Part shown: positions 1 through 11,319 of the stretch, in pieces
How positions within the stretch are numbered: the stretch's first letter is position 1
Layout: every line of letters begins with the position of its first letter
From: Cutibacterium acnes
GTDB lineage: Bacteria > Actinomycetota > Actinomycetes > Propionibacteriales > Propionibacteriaceae
NCBI RefSeq assembly: GCF_003030305.1
Contig: NZ_CP023676.1
Location: 2,170,001-2,234,000 of the forward strand
DNA: 64,000 nucleotides
Direction: 5' to 3'
Translations under genes and position numbers: made by a program
Notes under the pieces: generated by a model
What the model was told of the DNA's origin: nothing
What the model saw: the letters and a program-made list of their open reading frames with translations, nothing else
Database searches by the model: none

Positions 1-509
1 CGCGAAGAGTGGTGGGCAGTGTGGTTGGTGATGCGGTAAGCCAGCCACGTGGCCACTAAGGCCGCGATACCCGCAACAAAAGGGGCAACCAAGGCCGGTA
101 GAACGATCTTGCTCATGATCTTGCCAGCGTCGATGCCACTCATACCAGCCTCAACCAACACAGCACCGATAAGGCCACCAAAGAGAGCATGGGAGGAGCT
201 GGATGGCAGACCGAACAGCCACGTTGCCAGATTCCAAATGATGGCACCGATAAGTCCAGCAAAGACCATGGGAGCAGTCACCAGGTGATCGTTGACGATA
301 CCGCCCGAGATCGTCTTGGCGACCTCAGTCGACAGGCACGCGCCAATGACGTTGAGCACAGCCGCGATGATGACGGCCACCTTGGGCTTGAGTGCCCCGG
401 TTGCCACCGACGTTGCCATAGCATTGGCTGAGTCGTGGAAGCCGTTAGTGAAGTCGAATGCCAACGCCGTCACAACGACGATGACCACGATTAACAGAGT
501 CGAACTCAT
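1..509 (-). CDS. pit: PiT-family inorganic phosphate transporter, partial (N-terminal 169 residues)
   Basis: This is an integral membrane phosphate permease of the PiT family, which takes up phosphate (often as metal phosphate) using the ion gradient. The gene runs off the left edge, so the C-terminal half is missing. The start ATG at 509 is preceded by a GAAGGAT ribosome site. The first helix leads into the family signature DFTNGFHDSANAMATSVATG at residues about 14-33, and a second family motif, GLPSSSSHALFGGLIGA, lies near residue 105. Hydrophobic helices fill the rest. A response regulator of PhoP type lies divergently 420 bp away, which fits phosphate-linked control but does not prove it. 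Family assignment is secure. Confidence 0.9.
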   Translation of the reverse strand, partial: MSSTLLIVVIVVVTALAFDFTNGFHDSANAMATSVATGALKPKVAVIIAAVLNVIGACLSTEVAKTISGGIVNDHLVTAPMVFAGLIGAIIWNLATWLFGLPSSSSHALFGGLIGAVLVEAGMSGIDAGKIMSKIVLPALVAPFVAGIAALVATWLAYRITNHTAHHSS

Positions 510-932
510 GCAAGATCCTTCGTGCGGGCCGTAACGCCCCCGGACGGCAAGCTGGGATCCCCCGCCCCTTACCGGAGCGGGGAGGACGGTCAGCCAGAAC
601 CCGGGAGCAGCTCCAGCCGGCTGACACGTTACGCCCAGTTGGCCTATCTTCGCGCGGCGGGATCACCTCAGATGACATCAAGGTAAACGATTTTCACCCG
701 ACACGCTGCCGTCCGACACAAAACTCCGTCGTGTAAACCCGACTTCACGCGGTGTTTGACAGCGCAGCTCCAACTATCGCACCGCTCCGCTAGCGCTGTT
801 GTTAGCCAAGAGTTCACCATGACTTCACATCAGCCCCGGCCGCAGCAGGCGTTACACCGTTGCCCATCTTCACAGGAATATAACAGGAGACCCATAAGGC
901 AAAACGGACTTTCCACGTGAAACCCTTAATCC
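510..932. other. Divergent intergenic region between pit and the response regulator
   Basis: This 423-base gap separates two divergent genes and should hold both promoters. I see no convincing coding frame: the open frames on the minus strand are proline/arginine-rich shadows. A GC-rich block near 540-660 is the leader of pit, and the stretch 690-900 is the leader of the regulator. No clear direct-repeat pho box could be defined by eye. Confidence 0.4.
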
Positions 933-1664
933 ATGGCATTCCCCACGCAACCTTCCAGATTCACCCGCGCTGACGGGTCCCCCATCCGCGTCCTGGTCGT
1001 TGAGGACGAACCGAGCCTCACTGGGTTGCTCTCCATGGCCATGCGTTACGAGGGATGGGACGTCACCACCGCTAATTCCGGTGCTCATGCCGTCCACGAA
1101 GCACAGGCCACCCGCCCTGACGTCATCGTCCTCGACATGAGGCTGTCTGATTTCGACGGTCTCGAAGTCATGAGGCAGATCCGAATAAACCAGCCCACTG
1201 TTCGGGCGGTTTTCCTTACTGCCAAAGACGCCGCTAGTGGCCGTATCGCTGGCCTCACCGCCGGCGGGGATGACTACGTCACCAAACCTTTCTCCCTCGA
1301 AGAGGTCATCGCCCGGTTACGCGCCCTCCTGCGCCGTTCGGGGGCCACCGAACCCAAGCCCGACTCCATGTTGACGGTTGGAGACCTCACCCTTGACGAG
1401 GACTCCCGGGAGGTACGCCGAGCAGGCGAAGAAATCCACCTGACGACCACCGAGTTCGAGCTGCTGCGCTACTTCATGCGCAACCCCAAGCGAGTGCTCT
1501 CCAAAGCCCAGATCCTTGACCGAGTGTGGAATTACGATTTCAGAGGTCAAGCCAATGTCGTCGAGTTGTACATCTCTTACCTGCGCAAGAAGATCGACAG
1601 GGGACACAAACCGATGATCCACACCATGCGTGGGGCAGGTTACGTTCTCAAACCTGCAGAATGA
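933..1664 (+). CDS. OmpR/PhoP-family response regulator, orphan
   Basis: This is a DNA-binding response regulator of 243 residues. The receiver domain (about residues 18-130) has the acidic pair E24/D25, the phospho-acceptor D68 in VIVLDMR, and K118 in GGDDYVTKPFSLEEV. The C-terminal winged helix (about 145-240) ends in HTMRGAGYVLKP. The GLTxGGDDYVTKPFSLEEV stretch resembles actinobacterial PhoP/TcrX-type regulators. An ATG overlaps the stop (ATGA at 1661-1664), as is usual for a coupled histidine kinase, but that frame closes after nine codons at 1690. The partner kinase therefore looks lost. The regulator may use another kinase or act unphosphorylated. The divergent phosphate transporter suggests phosphate control, as an inference only. 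Confidence 0.9.
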   Translation: MAFPTQPSRFTRADGSPIRVLVVEDEPSLTGLLSMAMRYEGWDVTTANSGAHAVHEAQATRPDVIVLDMRLSDFDGLEVMRQIRINQPTVRAVFLTAKDAASGRIAGLTAGGDDYVTKPFSLEEVIARLRALLRRSGATEPKPDSMLTVGDLTLDEDSREVRRAGEEIHLTTTEFELLRYFMRNPKRVLSKAQILDRVWNYDFRGQANVVELYISYLRKKIDRGHKPMIHTMRGAGYVLKPAE

Positions 1665-1894
1665 GAGCGTCCAAGCGATTTCTCTCCTAGCCCGCCTATA
1701 GGCGATCACCCGCTCGCCTCGCGCTGGAACGAATCCCCCCAAAGCACAGGTCTGCATGACATCTGGATCTATGACCTCTCGAGTCCTCCCCAATGACCTC
1801 AAGTTAGCATCACGTCTATAAAGCTTCTATCCCCTTCGTGAGGCAATATGCCCCCAAGATTGGGATGACGATAAGACGAATAAATGTAATAACG

Positions 1895-1927
1895 GTACAC
1901 GCTGTCGTCATTAATGACAGCGTATAC
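1895..1927. promoter_or_regulatory. Inverted repeat, operator-like
   Basis: An inverted repeat has 8-bp perfect arms ACGCTGTC (1899-1906) and GACAGCGT (1916-1923). It is flanked by GTAC/ATAC, which extends the dyad imperfectly. The surrounding DNA (1850-2060) is much more AT-rich than the genes around it. The repeat lies upstream of the small FhuF-like ORF and deoC, so it could be an operator; no regulator is identified. Confidence 0.35.
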
Positions 1928-2102
1928 ATTAACCCCGAAGACCTCAAAGACTGGAACAGTCTCACAGGGCAAGAGAGAATCTTGCCGGTGAGACGCCGTG
2001 GTGAGCGCAAGAATACTATGACAGAAAGCCACTTGACTACCATCTAGCTATTAGCATGGGTCTTGCAGGGGCATGAATTACCTCCATGAAGGATAATGCC
2101 GT

Positions 2103-2471
2103 ATGTGTCAAAAGGATGCCCACGAGCTGATTGACATGGCCACCGACTTCATGAATCGGCGTCCCCAGCTTTCACGTGGCGGCCATTTTGAAATCCTTGA
2201 ACATGATGGCATTAGCCGCCTTTTCTATCACAGGGCTTCCTGCTGCCACTGGTATGATGTTCCTCATTCGGGGAAGCATTGCACGTGGTGTAGCAGGCTC
2301 AGCGTCGAAGAGCGCAGACGCCGCCTGATGGGACTGCTGGAACAGGAGACCACTAACGACAAGCCAGTAGGCTGGAGGCACTTACCCAAGACAAGGAGCT
2401 GGCATGTCCTCTGCCCCACTGTCTGCCACCGAGTTGGCCGGCATGATCGATCACACCCTGCTGACCCCTGA
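2103..2471 (+). CDS. Small FhuF-like C-terminal [2Fe-2S] domain protein or remnant
   Basis: This 122-residue ORF starts with ATG behind GAAGGA. Residues about 14-66 match the C-terminal iron-sulfur domain of FhuF-type siderophore-iron reductases: a hydrophobic/proline segment, then C47-C48, C60 and C63 in a CC-x11-C-x2-C pattern that would bind a 2Fe-2S cluster. Past about residue 85 the protein runs out of frame into deoC, so the true C-terminus is not natural. A complete FhuF is about 250 residues, so the N-terminal domain is absent. It is either a leftover of a deleted ferric reductase or a small ferredoxin-like protein. The cysteine pattern is visible; the function is inferred. Confidence 0.45.
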
Positions 2472-3078
2472 GGCCACCCACAACGACGTCGCCAAGCTGG
2501 TCGCCGATGCCAAAAAATATGGGACGTGGTCGGTGTGCGTATCGCCATCGATGCTGCCGTTGAACCTCGACATGGGTGACGTGCATCTGGCCGTCGTGTG
2601 CGGGTTTCCGTCAGGCAAGCACACCAGCGCAGTAAAGGCTGCTGAGGCTCGTGAGGCCATCGCCGCAGGGGCCGAGGAGGTCGACATGGTGATCAACCTT
2701 GGTCTGGTAAAGGAGGGACGCTGGGAGGACGTCACCGCCGATATCGCTGCCGTCAAGCAGGCCGTCCCGGATCCGAAGATCCTTAAGGTCATTATCGAGT
2801 CGGCGGTGCTGACCGACGACGAGATCGTGCGGGCATGCCAGGCTGCCGAGAAGGCCGGCGCCGACTTCGTCAAGACGTCGACGGGATTCCACCCACGTGG
2901 CGGCGCAAGCGTCGAGGCCGTCAAGGTCATGGCTGACACTGTTGGTGGACGTCTGGGCGTCAAAGCGTCCGGCGGCATCCGCGACTACCAGACGGCATGC
3001 GCGATGGTCGAGGCCGGGGCGACGCGTCTAGGAGTTTCCTCGACCGCCAAGATCCTTGCCGGAGCTCCCACGGAGTGA
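2404..3078 (+). CDS. deoC: Deoxyribose-phosphate aldolase
   Basis: DeoC splits 2-deoxyribose 5-phosphate into glyceraldehyde 3-phosphate and acetaldehyde in deoxynucleoside catabolism in the cytosol. The 224-residue protein has the usual length. It shows the class I aldolase residues: D94 in EEVDMV, the Schiff-base K157 in DFVKTSTGF, and K187 in [14 protein letters not shown] at 2393-2398 fixes the ATG start at 2404. It overlaps the tail of the FhuF-like ORF in another frame. No other deo gene is adjacent; a nucleoside hydrolase lies 15 kb away. Confidence 0.95.
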
Positions 3079-3101
3079 CGCCGTGCGTAGCGTTGACGCT
3101 G

Positions 3102-3830
3102 TCAAAGCACGGGCTGAGTCAACGACGGATTAACCTCAGCCGCGCCCTTGGCGGCAGCCTCGCGACGTTTCCAGTTAAGCAGCCACGAGACCTCGTTGCA
3201 CAATAGCTGGCGTCGCGACGCCGAGTAGTACGAGCGCGGCGAATGGCCCAGACCGTCATATACGACGCTATTGCCCATCACCCAGCACATCGGGTGGAAT
3301 TCCTCTCCGGTCTCGTGGAACAGCAGCGGGGTCGCGAGCGGGTTGATGTCCAGGTCGGAGTAGCGCTCGTCATAGACCACTACCTGCTCAACACCACGCA
3401 GAATCGGGTGATCTGCCGCTTCCGGCATGGGCTCAAAGACGGCGTAGGACCTCTCAGGATGTCCGCTCACTCCTAGCACCCACTTACCGCCAAGAATGGA
3501 CGACCACAGGTCCCAGTCACAGAAGGTGTTGCACGCAGTGTGTAGTCCGAGGATTGGCTTGCCAGCCTCGTGATGTTCCAGGATCTTGCTGTGGGCGCGC
3601 GACCACTCCGGGATGTAGTCCCACTCTTCCTCCGGGTCGCCACCCCCGGTATTAACGATGAGCAGATCCGCGCCGGCGAGGTGATCCAAGGCCTCCGGAT
3701 ACGATCGCCTCACCTCCACCTGATGGCCCCGCTCAGTCAAGACCTGGGAGACAGCCTCGGAGGTTGCGTCAAAATCGTGGATGTTGTCCGCATAACGCCC
3801 AGCTCCCGACAACACGAGAATGTGTCCCAT
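3102..3830 (-). CDS. ThuA-like (trehalose utilization family) protein
   Basis: The 242-residue protein belongs to the ThuA family, which has a class I glutamine-amidotransferase-like fold and is usually linked to sugar catabolism. Visible features are the N-terminal strand HILVLSGAG, an LLIVNTGGG turn, GLHTACNTF in the region that forms the nucleophile elbow of related folds, and the C-terminal GHSPRSYYSASRRQLL. The last of these resembles the GHxxxx(F/Y) end of ThuA domains. AGGAAGG precedes the ATG. It converges with deoC with only 23 bases between stops. The substrate is unknown, and I do not claim trehalose use. Confidence 0.75.
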   Translation of the reverse strand: MGHILVLSGAGRYADNIHDFDATSEAVSQVLTERGHQVEVRRSYPEALDHLAGADLLIVNTGGGDPEEEWDYIPEWSRAHSKILEHHEAGKPILGLHTACNTFCDWDLWSSILGGKWVLGVSGHPERSYAVFEPMPEAADHPILRGVEQVVVYDERYSDLDINPLATPLLFHETGEEFHPMCWVMGNSVVYDGLGHSPRSYYSASRRQLLCNEVSWLLNWKRREAAAKGAAEVNPSLTQPVL

Positions 3831-3976
3831 CGGACTTCCTTCCTGATTCTGGGTAAACCCAAGGAATCACACTAGGAGACTAACTCGCAAAGGGCGAACC
3901 GGTGACGTTACAGCTTGGTGTCGAAATCTCCTCCCGAAACGAGGGCAGCGTCGTTCCAGGACATCCACGCCCAGAG

Positions 3977-5152
3977 TCAGCCTTGATAAGCCTCGATAGT
4001 GATGACAACTCCGTCACCTAGATCGACCGAATCACCGATGGACAGGTCGACCGTCTGGCCGCTCTCCAACTGCAACGGCTCCTGGCCGATGCGGCAAACG
4101 ACGGTGCCGTTCGTCGAATGCATGTCAGTGACCTCGATCCCCCACTGGCCAGGAGCGACCTTGACGTGGGTACGGCTAATGTCCTGCCCCGGCGACGGCA
4201 CCCGCATGATGTCCTCGCCATTATCGCCTCGCGGAGCCCGCCCAATAAGAACAGGACCGTAGAGGTGGGTCACCTCTCCGGTGCTCGAGACGAGGGTGGC
4301 AGCCGCAGCGTCCGACTGCGAAGACAGACGGTCGCTCGTCGAGATCGACGCAAAGCGCCAGTCGCCATGGGAATCATCCTGAGAGCGAACTGGGGCAACA
4401 GCATCCTCACCGTCAGACTCCCGGGCCTCGTCACTTGTGGCGGACTCGGTGACAGACGCAGGCCCGACGGCGGTCTCAGGAACCTCGCCCGGGGCCGGAA
4501 CCTCCACGAATCCGGGAGCGCGGTCCTCATCATCGGGTGCCTCGCCTGACCCGGCGTCCTCACCCGTCTCATCAGAGCCCTCAGACTCGTCAGCCTTGTG
4601 AGCCTCGTCCGACTCTGATGTCCACGGCTTGAGCGCATCGTCACCTAACACGCGTGGACGATGGACTTCGTCGGTCTGCGGTACGATGAAGGGCTCAACA
4701 TTGCCGGTGGCATCGATGATGAGTTTGCTCGCCTGGGCAACACCTAGCAGCAATGGCATCGATAGTCCCTGCCCAGCCTGCTCCATTTCGACGACGATGG
4801 TCGCCGGGTTCAGTTTCTTCTCGCTCCACGTCAACAGACCGTCACCGTGGTTGACGATCTCGCCGGTGGAGGCGTCCTTGACGACGATCTGGCCACGCGC
4901 CAGGGAATACATCTCCCCATCCACCCAAAAGAACGCCCCCAAGCTGGGCATCTTGGCCAGCCCGATGATCGAGAGGGTTTCAACAAGCGACTCGGGATCC
5001 TTGGCCTCGGCTACGTGCCGCCAGATGGACGACACCAGGCCGGAGTGGCGCGGGGCAGCTGGCTGCATGACGACGAGACTGCTCGGCCCAGTCAGCACCA
5101 CCCAGGAACCAGGGATGTAGGTGGCACGCCAAGCACCGAAAGTCTGGGACAT
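3977..5152 (-). CDS. FHA-domain protein
   Basis: The 391-residue protein has a C-terminal forkhead-associated domain (about residues 305-388) with the phosphothreonine-binding signatures IGRAPRG, SRTHVKV and DMHSTNGTVV. The N-terminal 175 residues form an unrecognised globular domain. The middle (about 180-290) is acidic, Ser/Glu/Asp-rich and probably disordered. GGAGGATCA precedes the ATG. FHA proteins read Ser/Thr-kinase signalling, but no kinase or phosphatase is adjacent. It lies downstream of ppdK, separated by a hairpin terminator, so it is probably transcribed on its own. Confidence 0.85.
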   Translation of the reverse strand: MSQTFGAWRATYIPGSWVVLTGPSSLVVMQPAAPRHSGLVSSIWRHVAEAKDPESLVETLSIIGLAKMPSLGAFFWVDGEMYSLARGQIVVKDASTGEIVNHGDGLLTWSEKKLNPATIVVEMEQAGQGLSMPLLLGVAQASKLIIDATGNVEPFIVPQTDEVHRPRVLGDDALKPWTSESDEAHKADESEGSDETGEDAGSGEAPDDEDRAPGFVEVPAPGEVPETAVGPASVTESATSDEARESDGEDAVAPVRSQDDSHGDWRFASISTSDRLSSQSDAAAATLVSSTGEVTHLYGPVLIGRAPRGDNGEDIMRVPSPGQDISRTHVKVAPGQWGIEVTDMHSTNGTVVCRIGQEPLQLESGQTVDLSIGDSVDLGDGVVITIEAYQG

Positions 5153-5264
5153 TGATCCTCCAGAAGTCGAGGCACGATTAATGCCATTATTCCGCGACTA
5201 TGGACCCGAGTCGACGAACCCCCTCCAATCGGATGCGAAGTAGCCGGTACATACCGGCGTGTAT

Positions 5265-5294
5265 GCGGCCTCTCCACCACGATGGAGAGGCCGC
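5265..5294 (-). terminator. Hairpin terminator downstream of ppdK
   Basis: A perfect 12-bp stem (5265-5276 with 5283-5294) closes a 6-base loop about 30 bases past the ppdK stop. No strong T tract follows on the minus strand, so termination may be of the hairpin-only actinobacterial type. Confidence 0.7.
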
Positions 5295-5324
5295 AGAATC
5301 ACACATCAATAATGCGATGGCAGA

Positions 5325-7976
<2,652 letters not shown>

Positions 7977-8314
7977 GACTGATCTCCTTCGATCTGTGTC
8001 AGCCTGTTCAGCAAATCACGGCGATCGGGCCCGTGCGACTGCGTAGCGGACCCGAGGCCCAGCCCTCAGTTGGGCCGGATATGGTCATTCTTTCACGCTC
8101 GTGGGGCATTTTCACTAGCAGCAACCACCGAGAATGACGAATATCACCAAGTCATCGTCATATCGCGCGGTCTCCGGCAGCGGTGAGTACAGCGGCGGTC
8201 CCTGATGCGCAGCTCTCATTCTTCCTCACAGCGCGTGAAAGCACGGACCACAGAATTACGACGAGCGCAAGCTCCGCCGCCATCACGCCTTCCGACCTCT
8301 GTGACTCTTCGCAG
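7977..8314. other. Intergenic region between the PPDK regulator and ppdK
   Basis: This 338-base gap lies between two minus-strand genes and should hold the ppdK promoter. Open frames here are shadows of low-complexity Ser/Ala composition. I see no RNA gene, repeat or clear hairpin. Confidence 0.4.
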
Positions 8315-9199
8315 TCAGGGGCGCATGCGATACGACCCCGCAGGCTTGCGCAACCGGGTACCCGCCGTCTTGGCTCGCTGATCAACGACGTCAATGACCT
8401 TCGTCGCCGACTCCTCCAAGGCCAGGCCGGTCGTGTCAATGATGGGGCACCCCAGCCGACGCTGAATCTTGCCACCCTCGTCCAGCTCCTCGTAAATCGC
8501 GGCGAGGTCCGCGTACCCGTCCTCATTACCAAAACCGCCCAATCCACGCACTCGGCGACCACGGATTTCCAGCAGACGCTGAGCGTCAATCGTCAACCCA
8601 ACAATGCGCCATCGGTCCACCGCAGCGAGCTCGGTCGGCGGAGCGATGCCAGGAACCAGCGGGACGTTAACCGTCTTGTAGCCTAAGTACCCCAGGTAGA
8701 TCGATAACGGCGTCTTTCCTGATCGGCTCACACCTACCAGGCAAATATCAGCCTCGGTCAGGCGGTCGGGAATAGCGCCATCGTCGTTACGGACTGCGAA
8801 TTCCATCGCGGAGATCCGGGTGAAATAGTCGGCCTCAACACCCACCGGACGGCGCGGTACCGCGTCGGCATCTAGGCCAGAGGCCTCCTCCATCGCCTCG
8901 AGCATCGGACCCATAAGGTCGAGCTCACGAATGCCCATCTCTTCACACGCATCGGAGACCATTCGGCGCATATCGGGCAGCACCAAGGTATGCACAACGC
9001 ACACCCACTGCCCAGCCTCGTGAGCCTCTGAGACAGCCTCAAGGGCCGAAACCATTTCCGGGACGGTGCCGATCATGGGGTGGCGCACGATGTGCCAATG
9101 GGCCCCCTCGAACTGACTGCGGGCGGCCCGAGCCAGACGAACGGCGGTCTCACCCGTCGAATCAGCGATGACGTGTATTTCCAGGGGCGACTCTGCCAT
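8315..9199 (-). CDS. ppsR: Pyruvate, phosphate dikinase regulatory protein (bifunctional kinase/pyrophosphorylase)
   Basis: This DUF299-family protein of 294 residues phosphorylates the regulatory Thr of PPDK or PEP synthase using ADP, and removes the phosphate with Pi. The N-terminus shows the family strand IHVIADSTGETA, and a P-loop GVSRSGKT is at residues 156-163. Residues GLTID and the C-terminal CPIIDTTGLALEE region are also conserved in the family. It stands next to its target ppdK, which makes PPDK rather than PEP synthase the likely substrate. The start ATG at 9199 lacks an obvious strong RBS; length and conserved start support it. Confidence 0.93.
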   Translation of the reverse strand: MAESPLEIHVIADSTGETAVRLARAARSQFEGAHWHIVRHPMIGTVPEMVSALEAVSEAHEAGQWVCVVHTLVLPDMRRMVSDACEEMGIRELDLMGPMLEAMEEASGLDADAVPRRPVGVEADYFTRISAMEFAVRNDDGAIPDRLTEADICLVGVSRSGKTPLSIYLGYLGYKTVNVPLVPGIAPPTELAAVDRWRIVGLTIDAQRLLEIRGRRVRGLGGFGNEDGYADLAAIYEELDEGGKIQRRLGCPIIDTTGLALEESATKVIDVVDQRAKTAGTRLRKPAGSYRMRP

Positions 9200-9375
9200 G
9201 TCGCCATCTTAGGACTGCCACACCCTGACTCTATGCCGCCACTACCGCGCAACGACTATCCATAGCTGCGGAGAAACATCCCAACAAGACAATGTTAACG
9301 TTACCATCAGCGCTTACTGACAGCTCCGAACAGCATCGCCAAGTCGGCGCCCTCCCGATCTGGGAGACTGCCACC

Positions 9376-10380
9376 ATGGATGCTGCCACCCGGGACCCCG
9401 TTGACGAGCTCATCGCCGCCGAATCACCGCACGCCGACTCAGTGTGGGTGTTGGGGCGTCCTTCCTTGATGCATATGGCCGAGGGACGGGTTGCGGCGTG
9501 GGCTGATGACTGCCGCGATCTCGCCGACATCCCTGAAGCCATCCGCCTCAACCCCTTAACCGCAGGCGACGTTTCAGACAGCCCCGTGGTGTGGATGGGC
9601 CTGCCAGCCAGCCTCGACGAACTCGACGAACTGTTAGGAACGCTGTGGCGCATCCTTGGCCCCGATGCCCATGTCGTCGCCGGTGGGCGCATCAAGCACA
9701 TGAGCCGGTCGATGAATGACGTCGCCGCCCGCTGGTTTAACGAGGTCCACGCCAGCCTCGGGGTGCGCAAAGCCCGTGTGCTGCACTTCTCGTCACCTCG
9801 GCAGCGCCCCGCCATCACCGGTACATGGCCGCGCACCAACACCGTCAACGGATTGACGATCCGAGCCCACGGAGGTGTCTTCCACACCGCCGGAGTCGAC
9901 GCCGGAACCTCCCTGCTACTCGACTACCTCGACGCCATCGCAGCCGACGTCCACTCCGACGCCGTCGATCTGGGGTGCGGGAATGGTGTCATCTCCGCCC
10001 ATTTGGCGCGACTGCTCCCCCAGGCCACGATTCACGCTACCGACGTGTCATGGCAAGCCATTGATTCCACCCATCTCACCGCTCAGGCGAACCAGCTCGA
10101 CATCGTCACTCATTGGTGCGATGGTCTAGTCGATATACCCAATGAGAGCGTCGACGTCGTTGTCACCAATCCGCCCTTCCACCGTGGCACCGCCCAGGAT
10201 CACGCCCCGACCCTGGCCATGCTGGCTGACGCCGCACGCGTGCTACGCCCCGGCGGGACTCTGTGGTGTGTATACAACAACCACCTGCCGTGGGCGTCTC
10301 ATGTCCAGCGCACTGTTGGGCCGACCCACCAAGTCGTGCGGAATCGTCGATACACCGTCATCCGAACAGTGCGTCGATAA
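9376..10380 (+). CDS. RsmC/RlmG-type rRNA (guanine-N2)-methyltransferase
   Basis: The protein is a SAM-dependent methyltransferase of the class that makes m2G in 16S or 23S rRNA. The C-terminal Rossmann domain has motif I DLGCGNGVISAHLA and the base-binding NPPFH tetrapeptide typical of N-methyltransferases, followed by RVLRPGGTLWCVYNNHLPW. The N-terminal half resembles the degenerate MTase domain of RsmC/RlmG. I chose ATG 9376 (334 residues) because GGGAG lies 9 bases upstream. An in-frame ATG at 9292 would add 28 residues but has poor spacing from its GGAGA. Which rRNA is modified cannot be told from the sequence. Confidence 0.82.
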   Translation: MDAATRDPVDELIAAESPHADSVWVLGRPSLMHMAEGRVAAWADDCRDLADIPEAIRLNPLTAGDVSDSPVVWMGLPASLDELDELLGTLWRILGPDAHVVAGGRIKHMSRSMNDVAARWFNEVHASLGVRKARVLHFSSPRQRPAITGTWPRTNTVNGLTIRAHGGVFHTAGVDAGTSLLLDYLDAIAADVHSDAVDLGCGNGVISAHLARLLPQATIHATDVSWQAIDSTHLTAQANQLDIVTHWCDGLVDIPNESVDVVVTNPPFHRGTAQDHAPTLAMLADAARVLRPGGTLWCVYNNHLPWASHVQRTVGPTHQVVRNRRYTVIRTVRR

Positions 10381-10459
10381 GCCGAAAGCCCTCAAGCCCG
10401 CACCGCGCCAAAGGCCGTGACCTCGACCAAACCCGCCCAAACGCACCTACCGTAGTCTC

Positions 10460-11317
10460 ATGAATTCTCGCGTCATCCTCGTCAGCGACGATCGCTCCAG
10501 CCTTCGCTCCCCCGACACCCTGCTATGGCCCGATGCGGCCTGTATGCGCGGCATTCACACCGGTGAGTGGACCGCCCATATTTTCGAATACGCCATGTCC
10601 TTCGAGGGCAATATGACGCAAGTGCGTGAGCTCGCTGCCGCCAACGGTGTCGGTGTGCTGCATCCCCACGGCGCCCTGGCCACCGATCCGCCTAGTCTCA
10701 TCGTCTGCGACGTTGACTCGACCGTCACACGCACCGAGGCCATCGATCTACTCGCCGAGTGCGCCGGGAATGCCGATGAGGTCCGCGAGATCACCGCCCG
10801 CGCCATGGTCGGAGAACTGGACTTCACACAGTCCCTGTACGCCCGAGTCAGGTGTCTGGAAGGGTTGCATATCGGGGCCCTCGAAGAGGCGTGGAAAGCC
10901 ACCGTCATCGCCCCTGGGACAGCCGAGCTAGTGGCCGCTGCACATGACGTTGGGGCTGCCGTCGGATTGGTATCTGGCGGGTTCACGGCCATAGTCGATC
11001 CGTTGGCCGAACAGATCAGGGCTGATTTCGCAGCGTCCAATGAGCTCGAGATCGTCGATAATCACCTCACCGGACGAGTGGTTGGTGACATCATCGACCG
11101 GGCTGCAAAGGCAACCTGGCTACGTCGCTGGGCCTCGGAACGTGGGGTCGCTCTTGAGCGAACAATCGCCCTAGGGGATGGAGCTAACGATCTTGACATG
11201 TTCGCTATCGCTGGGCTGCCGATTGCCTTCTGCGCTAAGCCGGTCGCCGTCGAGGCTGCACGAAACACCATCAGGTGTGAGCGGATAGACACAGTCCGCG
11301 CCGTGTGGGCCCACTGA
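10460..11317 (+). CDS. serB: Phosphoserine phosphatase
   Basis: SerB releases serine from O-phospho-L-serine, the last step of serine biosynthesis. The 285-residue HAD-superfamily protein has motif I DVDSTVTRTEAID (the nucleophile is the first Asp), motif II in LVSGGFT, and motif IV GDGANDLDM. The N-terminal about 85 residues precede the HAD core, in the place occupied by a regulatory domain in many SerB proteins, but I do not recognise a clear ACT domain. No strong SD sequence is visible before ATG 10460. The next gene follows within a few bases, so the two are probably cotranscribed. Confidence 0.9.
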   Translation: MNSRVILVSDDRSSLRSPDTLLWPDAACMRGIHTGEWTAHIFEYAMSFEGNMTQVRELAAANGVGVLHPHGALATDPPSLIVCDVDSTVTRTEAIDLLAECAGNADEVREITARAMVGELDFTQSLYARVRCLEGLHIGALEEAWKATVIAPGTAELVAAAHDVGAAVGLVSGGFTAIVDPLAEQIRADFAASNELEIVDNHLTGRVVGDIIDRAAKATWLRRWASERGVALERTIALGDGANDLDMFAIAGLPIAFCAKPVAVEAARNTIRCERIDTVRAVWAH

Positions 11318-11319
11318 CC

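Noticed and set aside
1661-1690. Nine-codon frame after the response regulator as a gene
   Set aside because: Too short; treated as a remnant start of a lost kinase.
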